64,000 bases of DNA from Halomonas sp. HAL1 (GTDB lineage Bacteria > Pseudomonadota > Gammaproteobacteria > Pseudomonadales > Halomonadaceae): assembly GCF_030544485.1 (NCBI RefSeq), contig NZ_CP130610.1:2170001-2234000 (forward strand), written 5' to 3'. The notes under the pieces are model-generated. The model did not search any database, was not told where the DNA came from, and was given only the letters and a program-made list of their open reading frames with translations. Positions 17,356 through 25,935 of the stretch are shown here, one piece after another. The translations under genes and the position numbers were made by a program. Each line of letters begins with the position of its first letter. Positions within the stretch are counted from its first letter, which is position 1.

Positions 17356-18177
17356 ATGCACCCCACTGACACTGATGCTGACGACCCACAGCTGCCAGGA
17401 AAAGATCGTAACTTTGTGACCGCGCTCGCGCGCGGTTTAGAGTTGCTGCGCGCCTTTGGCGCTGGTGAAGAGTATCTAGGCAATGCCGAACTCTCCAACC
17501 GAACGAATATCCCCCGCCCCACGGTTTCAAGGTTAACCTATACCCTTACCCAGCTCGGCTATTTGCAGCACAACACCCATCTGGAAAAATACCGCCTTGG
17601 ACCAGGTGTCTTAGCCTTGGGGTATCGTTTTCTCGCCAACATGGGCATTCGTGAAATTGCCCGCCCGCATCTGCAGAAATTCGCCGATGCCACCGACTGC
17701 AACGTTAGCCTGGGCGGCGCCGACCGCAGCGATATGGTGTATTTGGAAACCTGCCACGGCCATGGCCCTCTGATCATTCGTTTAGATGCTGGCTCACGCT
17801 TGCCCATTGCCACCTCAGCAATTGGACGTGCTTGGCTTTGCGGCTTATCTGACGAACGCCGCCAACAGGTACTCAATGAACTGGCTGGCGTATATGGAAA
17901 GGAGTGGCCGCAATATGAAAAAGGTATCAAACAAAGCTTGCTCGACTATGCGCAATACGGCTTTTGTCTTTCAGAGCAAGACTGGCAGCGCGATATCAGC
18001 GCCGTAGCGATGCCACTGATACTGGAGGACGGTGCGGAAGTGATGGCGATAAATTGCGGTGGATCGAGCCTTCGTTTGGATCACGACCGGTTGGTGAATA
18101 ACCTCGGCCCGCGTCTCAAAGAAGTTGCCAATCAGATAAAGCAGGAATTGGCGCCCAGATATCGATCTACAAGGTAG
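17356..18177 (+). CDS. IclR-family transcriptional regulator
   Basis: 273 residues. N-terminal winged helix-turn-helix (ARGLELLRAFGAGEEY, then NRTNIPRPTVSRLTYTLTQLGY as recognition region, residues about 50-75) and a C-terminal IclR effector domain (DCNVSLGGADRSDMVYLE, RLPIATSAIGRAWLCGL). IclR proteins bind as dimers to short palindromes and respond to small organic acids. It lies 102 bp after the thiolase, same strand, and is the only regulator in the island, so the repeated 15-bp palindrome is probably its target. Activator or repressor is undecided. No copy of the palindrome was seen in front of this gene itself. Confidence 0.93.
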   Translation: MHPTDTDADDPQLPGKDRNFVTALARGLELLRAFGAGEEYLGNAELSNRTNIPRPTVSRLTYTLTQLGYLQHNTHLEKYRLGPGVLALGYRFLANMGIREIARPHLQKFADATDCNVSLGGADRSDMVYLETCHGHGPLIIRLDAGSRLPIATSAIGRAWLCGLSDERRQQVLNELAGVYGKEWPQYEKGIKQSLLDYAQYGFCLSEQDWQRDISAVAMPLILEDGAEVMAINCGGSSLRLDHDRLVNNLGPRLKEVANQIKQELAPRYRSTR

Positions 18178-18271
18178 GCACCACCTTAGGAAAGCTTTAA
18201 CTAACGCTCGTTTGAATGCATCATACTCCTCTAAACCAGCGCATTAATATTATTAGCGCCAAGGAGTGGGG

Positions 18272-19393
18272 ATGCCAAGCGAGTGGATTGCGCGCCATGA
18301 TCAAACGTTAGCGCTAAAAGGCGAGTGGACGCTTGCCAATTATCGCGATATTAAAGCCCAAACCGAGGCTCAACGTGAGTCTGATAAGGCGGCGCATGAA
18401 ACGGTCTCCTTAGCCGCGATTACGCGCCTTGATACCGCCGGTGCCGTGCTTATTATTGAGCTTATCGGCGTTGCAAAAGCGCAAAAAGTGGCTGAATGGG
18501 CGAGTGAGCTGCCAACAGAGCAACAGGCTCTGCTTGTGCGTATTGCCGAGGCAATGGAAGCGCCGCTTGAAGTTGAAACGCCCTCTTATTCACGCATCAG
18601 CCAAGCGGTTGCCACCGTAGGCAAACAAATGGTGGGGCTTTGGTCCCAGCAGTGCCAGCTACTGGCCTTTATTGGTCTGGTCATTGCTACCCTATTCCAA
18701 CTGATTTTACGGCCAAGCCGTTGGCGAGTGACCGCCACGGTGGCCCATGTTCAACAGAGCGGTCTTAATGCGGTACCCATCGTCGCCCTGCTGACGTTTA
18801 TGGTGGGTGCCGTGGTGGCTTTTTTAGGCGCTACCGTGTTGCAGGACTTTGGAGCCACGGTGTATACCATCGACCTTGTGGCGTTCTCTTTTCTACGTGA
18901 ATTCGGCGTTCTTCTTGCCGCCATACTGTTAGCTGGCCGAACCGCCAGCGCCTTTACAGCCCAGATTGGTGCCATGAAATCCAACGAAGAGATCGATGCT
19001 CTTCAAGCGCAAGGGCTAGACCCTATCGAGCTTTTGGTGCTGCCTCGGGTAATGGCGATGTTAATTAGCCTCCCCATGCTGGCATTTGTAGGAATGCTCA
19101 GCGGTTTGGCAGGCGGTGCCATGGTCGCCACCTTATCGTTAGATATTTCCATTGCCCAGTTTATGAACACGCTGCAAAAAGACGTATCGGTGACACACTT
19201 TTTAGTAGGCCTTAGCAAAGCCCCGGTGTTTGCATTTGTGATTGCCGTTATTGGCTGCCTGGAAGGCTTTAAGGTTAGCGGCAGCGCCCAATCCGTGGGC
19301 GCTCATACAACCTCTAGCGTCGTACAGTCGATTTTTATGGTGATTCTGATTGATGCTCTCGCCGCACTATTCTTCATGGAGATGGGCTGGTGA
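18272..19393 (+). CDS. MlaE-family ABC lipid transporter permease with N-terminal STAS-like domain
   Basis: 373 residues from ATG at 18272, with AAGGAG five bases upstream; a GTG two codons earlier overlaps that site. Residues 1-110 look like a degenerate STAS/MlaB-like domain (LALKGEWTLANYRDI, ITRLDTAGAVLIIELIG). The rest is the MlaE permease with about five membrane segments and the family motifs FLREFGVLLAAILLAGRTAS and AQIGAMKSNEEIDALQAQGL. It forms the membrane channel of an MCE-type system moving lipids between inner and outer membranes. First gene of a four-gene operon. Confidence 0.92.
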   Translation: MPSEWIARHDQTLALKGEWTLANYRDIKAQTEAQRESDKAAHETVSLAAITRLDTAGAVLIIELIGVAKAQKVAEWASELPTEQQALLVRIAEAMEAPLEVETPSYSRISQAVATVGKQMVGLWSQQCQLLAFIGLVIATLFQLILRPSRWRVTATVAHVQQSGLNAVPIVALLTFMVGAVVAFLGATVLQDFGATVYTIDLVAFSFLREFGVLLAAILLAGRTASAFTAQIGAMKSNEEIDALQAQGLDPIELLVLPRVMAMLISLPMLAFVGMLSGLAGGAMVATLSLDISIAQFMNTLQKDVSVTHFLVGLSKAPVFAFVIAVIGCLEGFKVSGSAQSVGAHTTSSVVQSIFMVILIDALAALFFMEMGW

Positions 19394-20217
19394 TGCATTC
19401 AGATAAATCCATAGAGTCAAACAACCAACCCGTTATTAAGGTACGGGGATTGGTCAACAGCTTCGGCACCCATGTCGTTCACGAAGACTTGGATCTGACC
19501 CTTGAGCGCGGCGAAATTCTGGGCGTCGTGGGCGGTTCAGGTACCGGTAAATCGGTGCTTTTGCGCAGTATTGTCGGCTTAAAACGCCCCAATGGCGGCA
19601 CGGTAGAAGTCCTTGGCACCACGCTTAACGAGCTCAGCGAAAAAGAGCGTAGTCATATTGAGCGCCGCTTTGGTGTGTTATTCCAACGGGGTGCGCTATT
19701 TAGCTCATTGAGCTTACAAGAGAATATTGCTCTTCCGCTAATTGAGCACGCCAAGCTACCCCGTGAAGACGCCGAGCATCTTGCCAGGGTGAAACTTTCA
19801 CTGGTCGGCCTCCCTCCTCAAGCAGCACTGCAATTTCCCGAGTCACTGTCTGGGGGCATGGTCAAACGAGCAGCCTTGGCTCGCGCCTTAGCGCTTGATC
19901 CTGACATTCTTTTTCTCGATGAGCCTACCGCTGGGCTTGACCCTATCGGCGCTGCGGCCTTCGATCAATTACTGGTAACCCTGCGCAATGCACTGGGGTT
20001 CAGCGTTTTCCTGGTGACCCATGACCTGGATACGCTCTACGCCGCCTGTGATCGGGTTGCCGTGCTCTCGCAGAAACGCGTATTAGTCGTAGATACCATT
20101 GATAAAGTGGCGGACACCGACGACGAGTGGGTTCAAGACTACTTTCACGGGCCGCGCGGTCGAGCCGCTCAGCGTGCTCATACCGCCTCTTCAACGAATG
20201 CTTACACTCAGGAGTGA
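19390..20217 (+). CDS. MlaF-family ABC transporter ATP-binding protein
   Basis: 275 residues. Walker A GGSGTGKSVLLRS, signature SGGMVKRAALARAL, Walker B ILFLDEPTAGLDP and the switch histidine in VTHD are all intact, with the MlaF-type signature LSGGM instead of LSGGQ. The start is GTG at 19390 or ATG at 19393; both overlap the permease stop codon, implying translational coupling. It powers the permease encoded upstream. Confidence 0.93.
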   Translation: MMHSDKSIESNNQPVIKVRGLVNSFGTHVVHEDLDLTLERGEILGVVGGSGTGKSVLLRSIVGLKRPNGGTVEVLGTTLNELSEKERSHIERRFGVLFQRGALFSSLSLQENIALPLIEHAKLPREDAEHLARVKLSLVGLPPQAALQFPESLSGGMVKRAALARALALDPDILFLDEPTAGLDPIGAAAFDQLLVTLRNALGFSVFLVTHDLDTLYAACDRVAVLSQKRVLVVDTIDKVADTDDEWVQDYFHGPRGRAAQRAHTASSTNAYTQE

Positions 20218-20223
20218 GGGTCG

Positions 20224-21165
20224 ATGGAAACCCGCGCGCATCACGTTTTGATAGGTCTGTTCACACTGGGAACCGCCGTCGCGGCGCTACTGTTTGCACT
20301 ATGGATGAGCTACGCAGCCGGTGAACGTAGCTACCAGCCTTACCGTATTCTTTTTGAGCGCAGCGTCAGCGGCTTATCGGTCGGCAGCCGAGTGCAATAT
20401 AACGGTATTGAGGTGGGGGACGTTACCGAGCTGAACCTCAATCCTGATGACCCACGGCAGGTGATTGCCCATATCCGGGTGTATGACGACGCGCCAGTCA
20501 AAACGGATACACGTGCAAAACTCGCCTTCGCAAGCATCACCGGCAGCATGTCGGTTCAGTTACACGGGGGAACCCCGGAAAGCCCACGATTGGTCGATCA
20601 AACCCGTGACGAGGCCCCTTTTATCCAAGCAGACCCTTCACCCATCGCAACGCTGTTTGACGAAGGTGAGGATATGATTGAGAACATCAACTCGATTTTA
20701 CAGAGCGTTAACAAGCTGTTTGATGATAACAATCGCGAGCAGGCTGGGAGTATTTTAACTAACATCGCCCAAATTACTGAGATGATTGCCACTCAGCAGC
20801 AAGCACTGGATGAGAACATGGCGCTCTTTGGCAACGCTTCCCGTCAGGCAACCACCACCCTTGCCAGCATTGATGCACTCAGCCAAGAAGCAACCCTACT
20901 GCTACGCGAGGACGGGAGGATAGTGATGCAGAGTGCCGCCGATGCAAGTCGCGATGTGGCGCGTGCGGCCCAGCGAATTGAACAGTTAGTGGAAACTAAC
21001 GCTGGTGCTATTGAGGGCAGCTTGCAGGGTGCACAAAATATTGCGCCAGCGCTCTCTTCACTGCGCTCTACGCTGAGTACGCTAGACCGTATTACCCGCC
21101 AGTTAGAGGAGAGCCCGACGGATTTCTTCCTGGGCCGTGACCAGGTCGAGGAGTTCCGCCCATGA
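20224..21165 (+). CDS. MlaD-family (MCE domain) lipid transport protein
   Basis: 313 residues. One N-terminal membrane anchor (residues about 8-30), then a single MCE domain (YRILFERSVSGLSVGSRV, QYNGIEVGDVTELNLNP, ASITGSMSVQLHG), and a long helical periplasmic tail with likely coiled coil (residues 140-290). MCE proteins form hexameric rings that pass lipids through the periplasm. The tail is longer than in E. coli MlaD, so it may reach further towards the outer membrane. It is 6 bp after the ATPase gene and overlaps the lipoprotein gene by 4 bp. Confidence 0.92.
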   Translation: METRAHHVLIGLFTLGTAVAALLFALWMSYAAGERSYQPYRILFERSVSGLSVGSRVQYNGIEVGDVTELNLNPDDPRQVIAHIRVYDDAPVKTDTRAKLAFASITGSMSVQLHGGTPESPRLVDQTRDEAPFIQADPSPIATLFDEGEDMIENINSILQSVNKLFDDNNREQAGSILTNIAQITEMIATQQQALDENMALFGNASRQATTTLASIDALSQEATLLLREDGRIVMQSAADASRDVARAAQRIEQLVETNAGAIEGSLQGAQNIAPALSSLRSTLSTLDRITRQLEESPTDFFLGRDQVEEFRP

Positions 21166-21788
21166 AATTACGTATCACCGCCATAGTTCTCATCAGTGCT
21201 GCGCTAGTATTCAATGCGGGCTGCTCCATTCTGCCTGAAAGCGAACCTGCGACGCTTTACCGTTTGCCTGCGAGTGATTTGTCGTCTACAGCTGTTTCAT
21301 CCAATACGGCTAGCCTACGTCTTGGTATTGCCGATCCAGAAGCGGGCCATTTAATCAGCAGCAACCGAATTGTGGTCTACCCAGAGAGGAATGTGGTCAA
21401 TGTGTATGAGGGTGCCCGCTGGCATGAAGATGCAACTGACTTACTCCAGGCGAGGTTGATTATGGGCTTACAGCAGAGCCAACTATTTGCCGGTGTAGGT
21501 AGTGACCGCTTACCGCATGACCTGCTGCTACTCAGTGAATTGCGCCACTTTCAAAGCAATTATGTGACCACCCCTCCCACGGTAGAGATACAACTCGATG
21601 TACAGCTGGTAGGCACTCAGAACCAAACACCTCTTGCCGCCAAGAATTTCAGCACTCGCGCGCAAGCGAGCAGCGTCGATATTGCCGATGTGGTTGATGC
21701 CTTTGGTCTTGCCAGCGATGAACTGACTGAACAACTGGCAGTCTGGTTAGCGCAGCAGGCTGATATGGCTCACAGACCAAATCGCTAA
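21162..21788 (+). CDS. ABC-type transport auxiliary lipoprotein (PqiC-like)
   Basis: 208 residues. A lipoprotein signal peptide ends at FNAGC, so the mature protein begins with a lipidated cysteine. The sequence ATLYRLPASD is the family start after the lipobox, followed by NRIVVYPERNVVNVYEGARW. Such PqiC/YmbA-type lipoproteins sit at the outer membrane and dock onto MCE proteins. Last gene of the operon; its TAA stop interlocks with the TAG stop of the convergent kinase gene. Confidence 0.85.
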   Translation: MKLRITAIVLISAALVFNAGCSILPESEPATLYRLPASDLSSTAVSSNTASLRLGIADPEAGHLISSNRIVVYPERNVVNVYEGARWHEDATDLLQARLIMGLQQSQLFAGVGSDRLPHDLLLLSELRHFQSNYVTTPPTVEIQLDVQLVGTQNQTPLAAKNFSTRAQASSVDIADVVDAFGLASDELTEQLAVWLAQQADMAHRPNR

Positions 21789-23653
21789 TCAACCGAGTCC
21801 TGACTGGTTTGATATTTTCTCACATACTCTCGCGGGTCGCGGGGGTAGTAGCGCTCAGGCTGCTTTTCCATGTGGGGGAAGTAGCGCGTATCCTTGTAGG
21901 GCATCTTCATGAAGCCGGACACCCCTAACCCTTCAATTTGATTAACCGACGCAAGAATACTCGCCAGCAGCGTGCGAAACTCATGCTCCTTGGCAGGATC
22001 CAGCAATCGGTAGTAGCTATGGATTTTGAGGTGCTGTGGTAACGCTTCAAAAATAATCATGCCGGTGTGGTGAATATCGTTAAGTTGTTGAAGCACATGC
22101 ATTATCGATTCAGGAAGCACAAGTAGCTCTTCTGGATCGGGGCCATCTTCAAAATAACTGTGCTGACGGGTGCGATCCTCAAGCTCTGGCACTGAGCTTA
22201 GTTCATAGCTAATCGCCATACTTGGCTCGCTGATAAAAGCATGGTCGGCTGATACGCGCTCTAAGTGTAGCGTCTGGCGAGCGTTAAATAGGCAGCTTTT
22301 AAATACTCCTTGGCGATGAATGGCCCTCGCCAAGTGCACCATGTTATTTACTGCTTCTATAAAGGCAGGCTTGAGTGCGGGGTCGTGTAGATTTAGCGAA
22401 GAGTCGATATATACCCCTTCCCGCTCCCAGCGCACCGCCAAACCGCCCACCACGGGATATTTACCTAAACGGCTTACCGAGGCCAAAAATGCCTTTTCGG
22501 TCTCGCCCATGCCTTGCATAAACTGCTTGTAATAACGATCCAGCTGCACATCGTTAACGTCATTAAGGGTTTCCTGCACATTCGCTTCGCGAAGAAACGC
22601 TTTGCGTGAGCTATACACAACGGTGTCAATTTCCTGCTGAGCCGGGCGGCCCCATACAGGTACCAGCGGTACATCAAGAGATGCGGGGAGGTCAATCATC
22701 ACGACTCTGGCCATTCGTGCCATATGGTGTAAAAAATAGTCGCCCGCTTTGCGCCGAACGTAAGCGTCTGGGTCGAGCATACCGTCCAATGTGCGCGCAA
22801 ACTCCATCGGCAAGCCCAGCGAGCTGGCAGGAATAGCCCGGTGCCCAAATCGGCAGGACTGGGCAGAAGCAAGAGCATACAGAGTGCCCGCAACGCCCTG
22901 CTCATCAAACCTTGGCGAAGAGAGCGCGCCGTTCAACTGCTCCTCTCCGATAAAGTAAACATCCCCTAAGCGGGCATTGGTTTGCTGCAGATTATCCGAC
23001 ATCAGCTCCATCACGTTGGCGCCCACAAATTGTAGCTGAGCATCTAGCTGAGCAAATACCGATGAGCCCCAGTCGATTAGCGCGATAGACTCCTGCTCGG
23101 CGTCATACACCAAGTTGGATGGTTTGATATCGCCATGCACTACTGGCCGTGCTTGTGGCCCCGTCTCCCGGCGCAAGGCAATCAGGATATCGGCCAACTG
23201 CGCGGCAATGCGCACGATCAGACGGGGAGAGAGGCGCCCCTGCTTAAGCGACACCTGCTCTAGATTCCAGCCGGGGGCACGCTCCATCACCAATATTGAT
23301 TGGCCCCGGGAGCGCTGATAGGTGATCAAACCGGGGATACGTGGATGTGAAACTTGATCGAGCATAAACGCCTCTTCTTCGAGGCGCTCTTGCAGATGGG
23401 TGGGTAGAGTGATGCGCGAGAACTTAAATACGTAGTTTGGGTTTGCTCCCGCGCCAACATTGGGCAAGCTGCCAGCAAATACAAAGCCGTAAGCCCCCTT
23501 ACCGATTAACTCGATGCCTTGATAGCCCAACTGGGTGAGCTGCGCCTGGCACAGCGCCACCCAATCTTTAAGTTTGCGGGCATCGTGATGGCTCAGCAGA
23601 TATACCGACTGCTCTTCGGGTATATAAAACTGCTGAAGCGGCGCCTGGGGCAT
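21785..23653 (-). CDS. Hanks-type (Ser/Thr) protein kinase with large C-terminal region, in the bkd operon
   Basis: 622 residues. The kinase lobe is intact: glycine loop GKGAYGFVF (51-59), lysine K77 in YVFKFS, helix C glutamate near 92-94, catalytic loop HGDIKPSN (173-180, D175) and DWGSS (D194) replacing DFG. Residues about 330-622 are a separate region (GKYPVVGGLAVRWEREGVYI, then an acidic segment near 490-505) that I do not recognise. There is no transmembrane helix or PASTA repeat, so it should be cytosolic. It begins 11 bp after the E2 stop codon and is probably co-transcribed with the 2-oxoacid dehydrogenase genes, which suggests it phosphorylates that complex. This is inference; a degenerate or nonspecific kinase is possible. 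Confidence 0.82.
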   Translation of the reverse strand: MPQAPLQQFYIPEEQSVYLLSHHDARKLKDWVALCQAQLTQLGYQGIELIGKGAYGFVFAGSLPNVGAGANPNYVFKFSRITLPTHLQERLEEEAFMLDQVSHPRIPGLITYQRSRGQSILVMERAPGWNLEQVSLKQGRLSPRLIVRIAAQLADILIALRRETGPQARPVVHGDIKPSNLVYDAEQESIALIDWGSSVFAQLDAQLQFVGANVMELMSDNLQQTNARLGDVYFIGEEQLNGALSSPRFDEQGVAGTLYALASAQSCRFGHRAIPASSLGLPMEFARTLDGMLDPDAYVRRKAGDYFLHHMARMARVVMIDLPASLDVPLVPVWGRPAQQEIDTVVYSSRKAFLREANVQETLNDVNDVQLDRYYKQFMQGMGETEKAFLASVSRLGKYPVVGGLAVRWEREGVYIDSSLNLHDPALKPAFIEAVNNMVHLARAIHRQGVFKSCLFNARQTLHLERVSADHAFISEPSMAISYELSSVPELEDRTRQHSYFEDGPDPEELLVLPESIMHVLQQLNDIHHTGMIIFEALPQHLKIHSYYRLLDPAKEHEFRTLLASILASVNQIEGLGVSGFMKMPYKDTRYFPHMEKQPERYYPRDPREYVRKYQTSQDSVD

Positions 23654-23664
23654 GGTGTGGCCTA

Positions 23665-24918
23665 TTAGCCCAAGTGAAGAAGCATCGTTTCCGGGGCTTC
23701 CAGAAAGCCTTTCCAGGCATTACAGAAGCGCGCAATGGTACCGCCATCAATAAAGCGATGATCACCCGCCCAGGTAATCGTCACGATCGCGCGGCGCTGC
23801 ACTTCGCCCTGCTCATCAAACCGAGGCAACCACTGGGTTTTACCAATCGCCACGATCGCAGCTTCCGGCGCGTTAATGATAGGTGCCGCGTAGGTACCGC
23901 CGAGCGCTCCGATATTAGAAATGCTAATCGTGCCGCCCTTTAGATCGGTCTGATCAACCCGTCCCTCCCGCGCGGCCGTTGTTAAGCGGCCCACTTCACG
24001 AGCAATCTCCAATAGCGTCAATCTTTCAACGTTCTTAATATTGGGTACCATTAGCCCCGCTTTGCTATCCACCGCCATACCGATATTGCACTGGGAGAAG
24101 TAGTGCAGCTCATTCCCCGCCGCGTTTAACTGAGCATTAACGATGGGCTCTTCGGCTACCGCCAGTGCCATGGCTTTCATAAAGAATGGCATTAGGGTCA
24201 AACGCTCGCCCTTAGCCTCTGCCAATGGCTTTAAGCGTTCTCGTAGGGATAGCAGTGAAGTCACATCGACCTCTTCACCATAGTGAAAATGCGGAATCGT
24301 GCTGGCCGCTTCGACCATGCGCTTGGCCATCACCGCTCGAACGCCACGCAGTGGTTCCACCCTGGGCGCTTCCTCTACACCACTAGATGAAACGGCCTGA
24401 GACGATGCCATGGCTGCTCCAGCTGGCTGTTCAAGATGCGCCAATACGTCTTCCTTGAGTACCCGGCCATCTTTACCACTACCTGCGATATCCGTCAGGT
24501 TGAGGTGATGTTCCCGCACCAACCTTCGGACCGCTGGGCTGGCGGGGACTTTTCCGTGCGCTCCTATCATCGACACGTTTGACGACGCAATTGGCTCCAT
24601 TGGGCGGTCGGCGCTGGGTGATGGCGTGGGTTGGGAAGTGTCCGAGTCATCCTCTACCGTGCTGGCTTCGCTGGGTGCTTCACCTTCGGCCTGGTAGGCG
24701 TATAAGGGGGCATGCACCTTGGCAATCTGCCCCTGGGCCACATAAAGCTTGGTCACGACACCGGCTTCTGGGGCGGTAATTTCCACCAGCGCCTTATCGG
24801 TCATGACTTCAACGATGGGCTGGTCTTCTTCAATTTGGTCACCTTCAGCGACGCGCCATTCGACCACTTCGCACTCGACAATGCCTTCGCCAATATCCGG
24901 CAGTAAAAAATCGCTCAT
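23665..24918 (-). CDS. bkdB: Branched-chain 2-oxoacid dehydrogenase E2 (dihydrolipoyl acyltransferase)
   Basis: 417 residues from ATG at 24918, seven bases after GGGGAG. One N-terminal lipoyl domain with lipoylated K42 in VMTDKALVEI, an acidic proline/serine linker, the E1/E3-binding domain (PASPAVRRLVREHHLNL, GSGKDGRVLKEDV) and the catalytic domain ending in the active-site histidine of GDHRFIDGGT. It transfers the acyl group from E1 to CoA. No E3 gene is present in the window, so lipoamide dehydrogenase must come from elsewhere. Third gene of the operon. Confidence 0.93.
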   Translation of the reverse strand: MSDFLLPDIGEGIVECEVVEWRVAEGDQIEEDQPIVEVMTDKALVEITAPEAGVVTKLYVAQGQIAKVHAPLYAYQAEGEAPSEASTVEDDSDTSQPTPSPSADRPMEPIASSNVSMIGAHGKVPASPAVRRLVREHHLNLTDIAGSGKDGRVLKEDVLAHLEQPAGAAMASSQAVSSSGVEEAPRVEPLRGVRAVMAKRMVEAASTIPHFHYGEEVDVTSLLSLRERLKPLAEAKGERLTLMPFFMKAMALAVAEEPIVNAQLNAAGNELHYFSQCNIGMAVDSKAGLMVPNIKNVERLTLLEIAREVGRLTTAAREGRVDQTDLKGGTISISNIGALGGTYAAPIINAPEAAIVAIGKTQWLPRFDEQGEVQRRAIVTITWAGDHRFIDGGTIARFCNAWKGFLEAPETMLLHLG

Positions 24919-24956
24919 TATTGTTCTCCCCATGCGTACTTAGGCATTAATAGCCG

Positions 24957-25934
24957 CTAAAAGTTGACGCTTTCGCGAATCGCTTCAAAAATCTTCAGGT
25001 GGTCGGGCAGATACTCTTTTTCCAGTACCAGCGGAAAAGGCGTATCCAGCCCTGTGACCCGGGCAATGGGCGATTCAAGGTAGAGAAAACAACGCTCTTG
25101 GATGGTGGCGGCAATTTCACCGGCAAAACCACCGGTTAGGGGTGCTTCATGGCTTACCACGAGCCGACCGGTTTTTAGCACCGATTCCGCCACCGTATCC
25201 GCATCCCAGGGCAGCAGTGAGCGCAGGTCGATCACTTCACAGGCGATACCCTGCTCCTCGGCTAGTTCAACCGCCTTGCTGATGACTTCCATCTGCGCGC
25301 CCCAACCAACCACGGTAATATCGGTGCCCTCCTTGGTGATCTCGGCCTCACCAATTGGCAGTTGATAATCCTCTTCGGGCACTTCGCCTACCGATGCGCG
25401 GTAAAGCCGCTTGGGCTCCAGAAACAATACCGGGTCCGGATCCCGAATGGCGGCAAGCAGCAGTCCCTTGGCTTGATAGGGGTTACGCGGCACGACCACT
25501 TTCAAACCGGGGGTATGGGTGAAATAGGCTTCCGGGGATTGAGAGTGGTAGAGCCCGCCGGCGATGCCGCCGCCGTATGGGGTACGTATGGTCAGCCCAC
25601 CCACATTAAACAGATCCCCCGAGCGATAGCGGAACTTGGCCGTTTCGTTAACGATCTGGTCGAACGCAGGAAAGATATAGTCAGCAAACTGGATTTCCGC
25701 GACTGGTACCGAGCCTTGGGCCGCCAAACCATTGGCAAAGCCGATGATGCCCTGTTCGACCAGCGGTGTGTTGAAGCAGCGAGCCTTGCCGTACTTCTCC
25801 TGCAAATGGCTTGTTGCTCGGAAGACGCCGCCGAAAATCCCCACGTCTTCACCAAAGCAAATGACTTTTTCATCCTCTGCCATGGCGATATCCAGGGCGT
25901 TATTGATCGCCTGGAGCATATTCATAGTGGCCAT
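24957..25934 (-). CDS. bkdA2: Branched-chain 2-oxoacid dehydrogenase E1 beta subunit
   Basis: 325 residues from ATG at 25934, preceded by GGGAGAGG. It has the transketolase-like pyrimidine domain ([50 protein letters not shown]) and the C-terminal domain ([26 protein letters not shown]). The pattern fits branched-chain rather than pyruvate dehydrogenase beta subunits. It pairs with E1alpha encoded one base upstream of its start. Confidence 0.94.
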   Translation of the reverse strand: MATMNMLQAINNALDIAMAEDEKVICFGEDVGIFGGVFRATSHLQEKYGKARCFNTPLVEQGIIGFANGLAAQGSVPVAEIQFADYIFPAFDQIVNETAKFRYRSGDLFNVGGLTIRTPYGGGIAGGLYHSQSPEAYFTHTPGLKVVVPRNPYQAKGLLLAAIRDPDPVLFLEPKRLYRASVGEVPEEDYQLPIGEAEITKEGTDITVVGWGAQMEVISKAVELAEEQGIACEVIDLRSLLPWDADTVAESVLKTGRLVVSHEAPLTGGFAGEIAATIQERCFLYLESPIARVTGLDTPFPLVLEKEYLPDHLKIFEAIRESVNF

Positions 25935-25935
25935 G

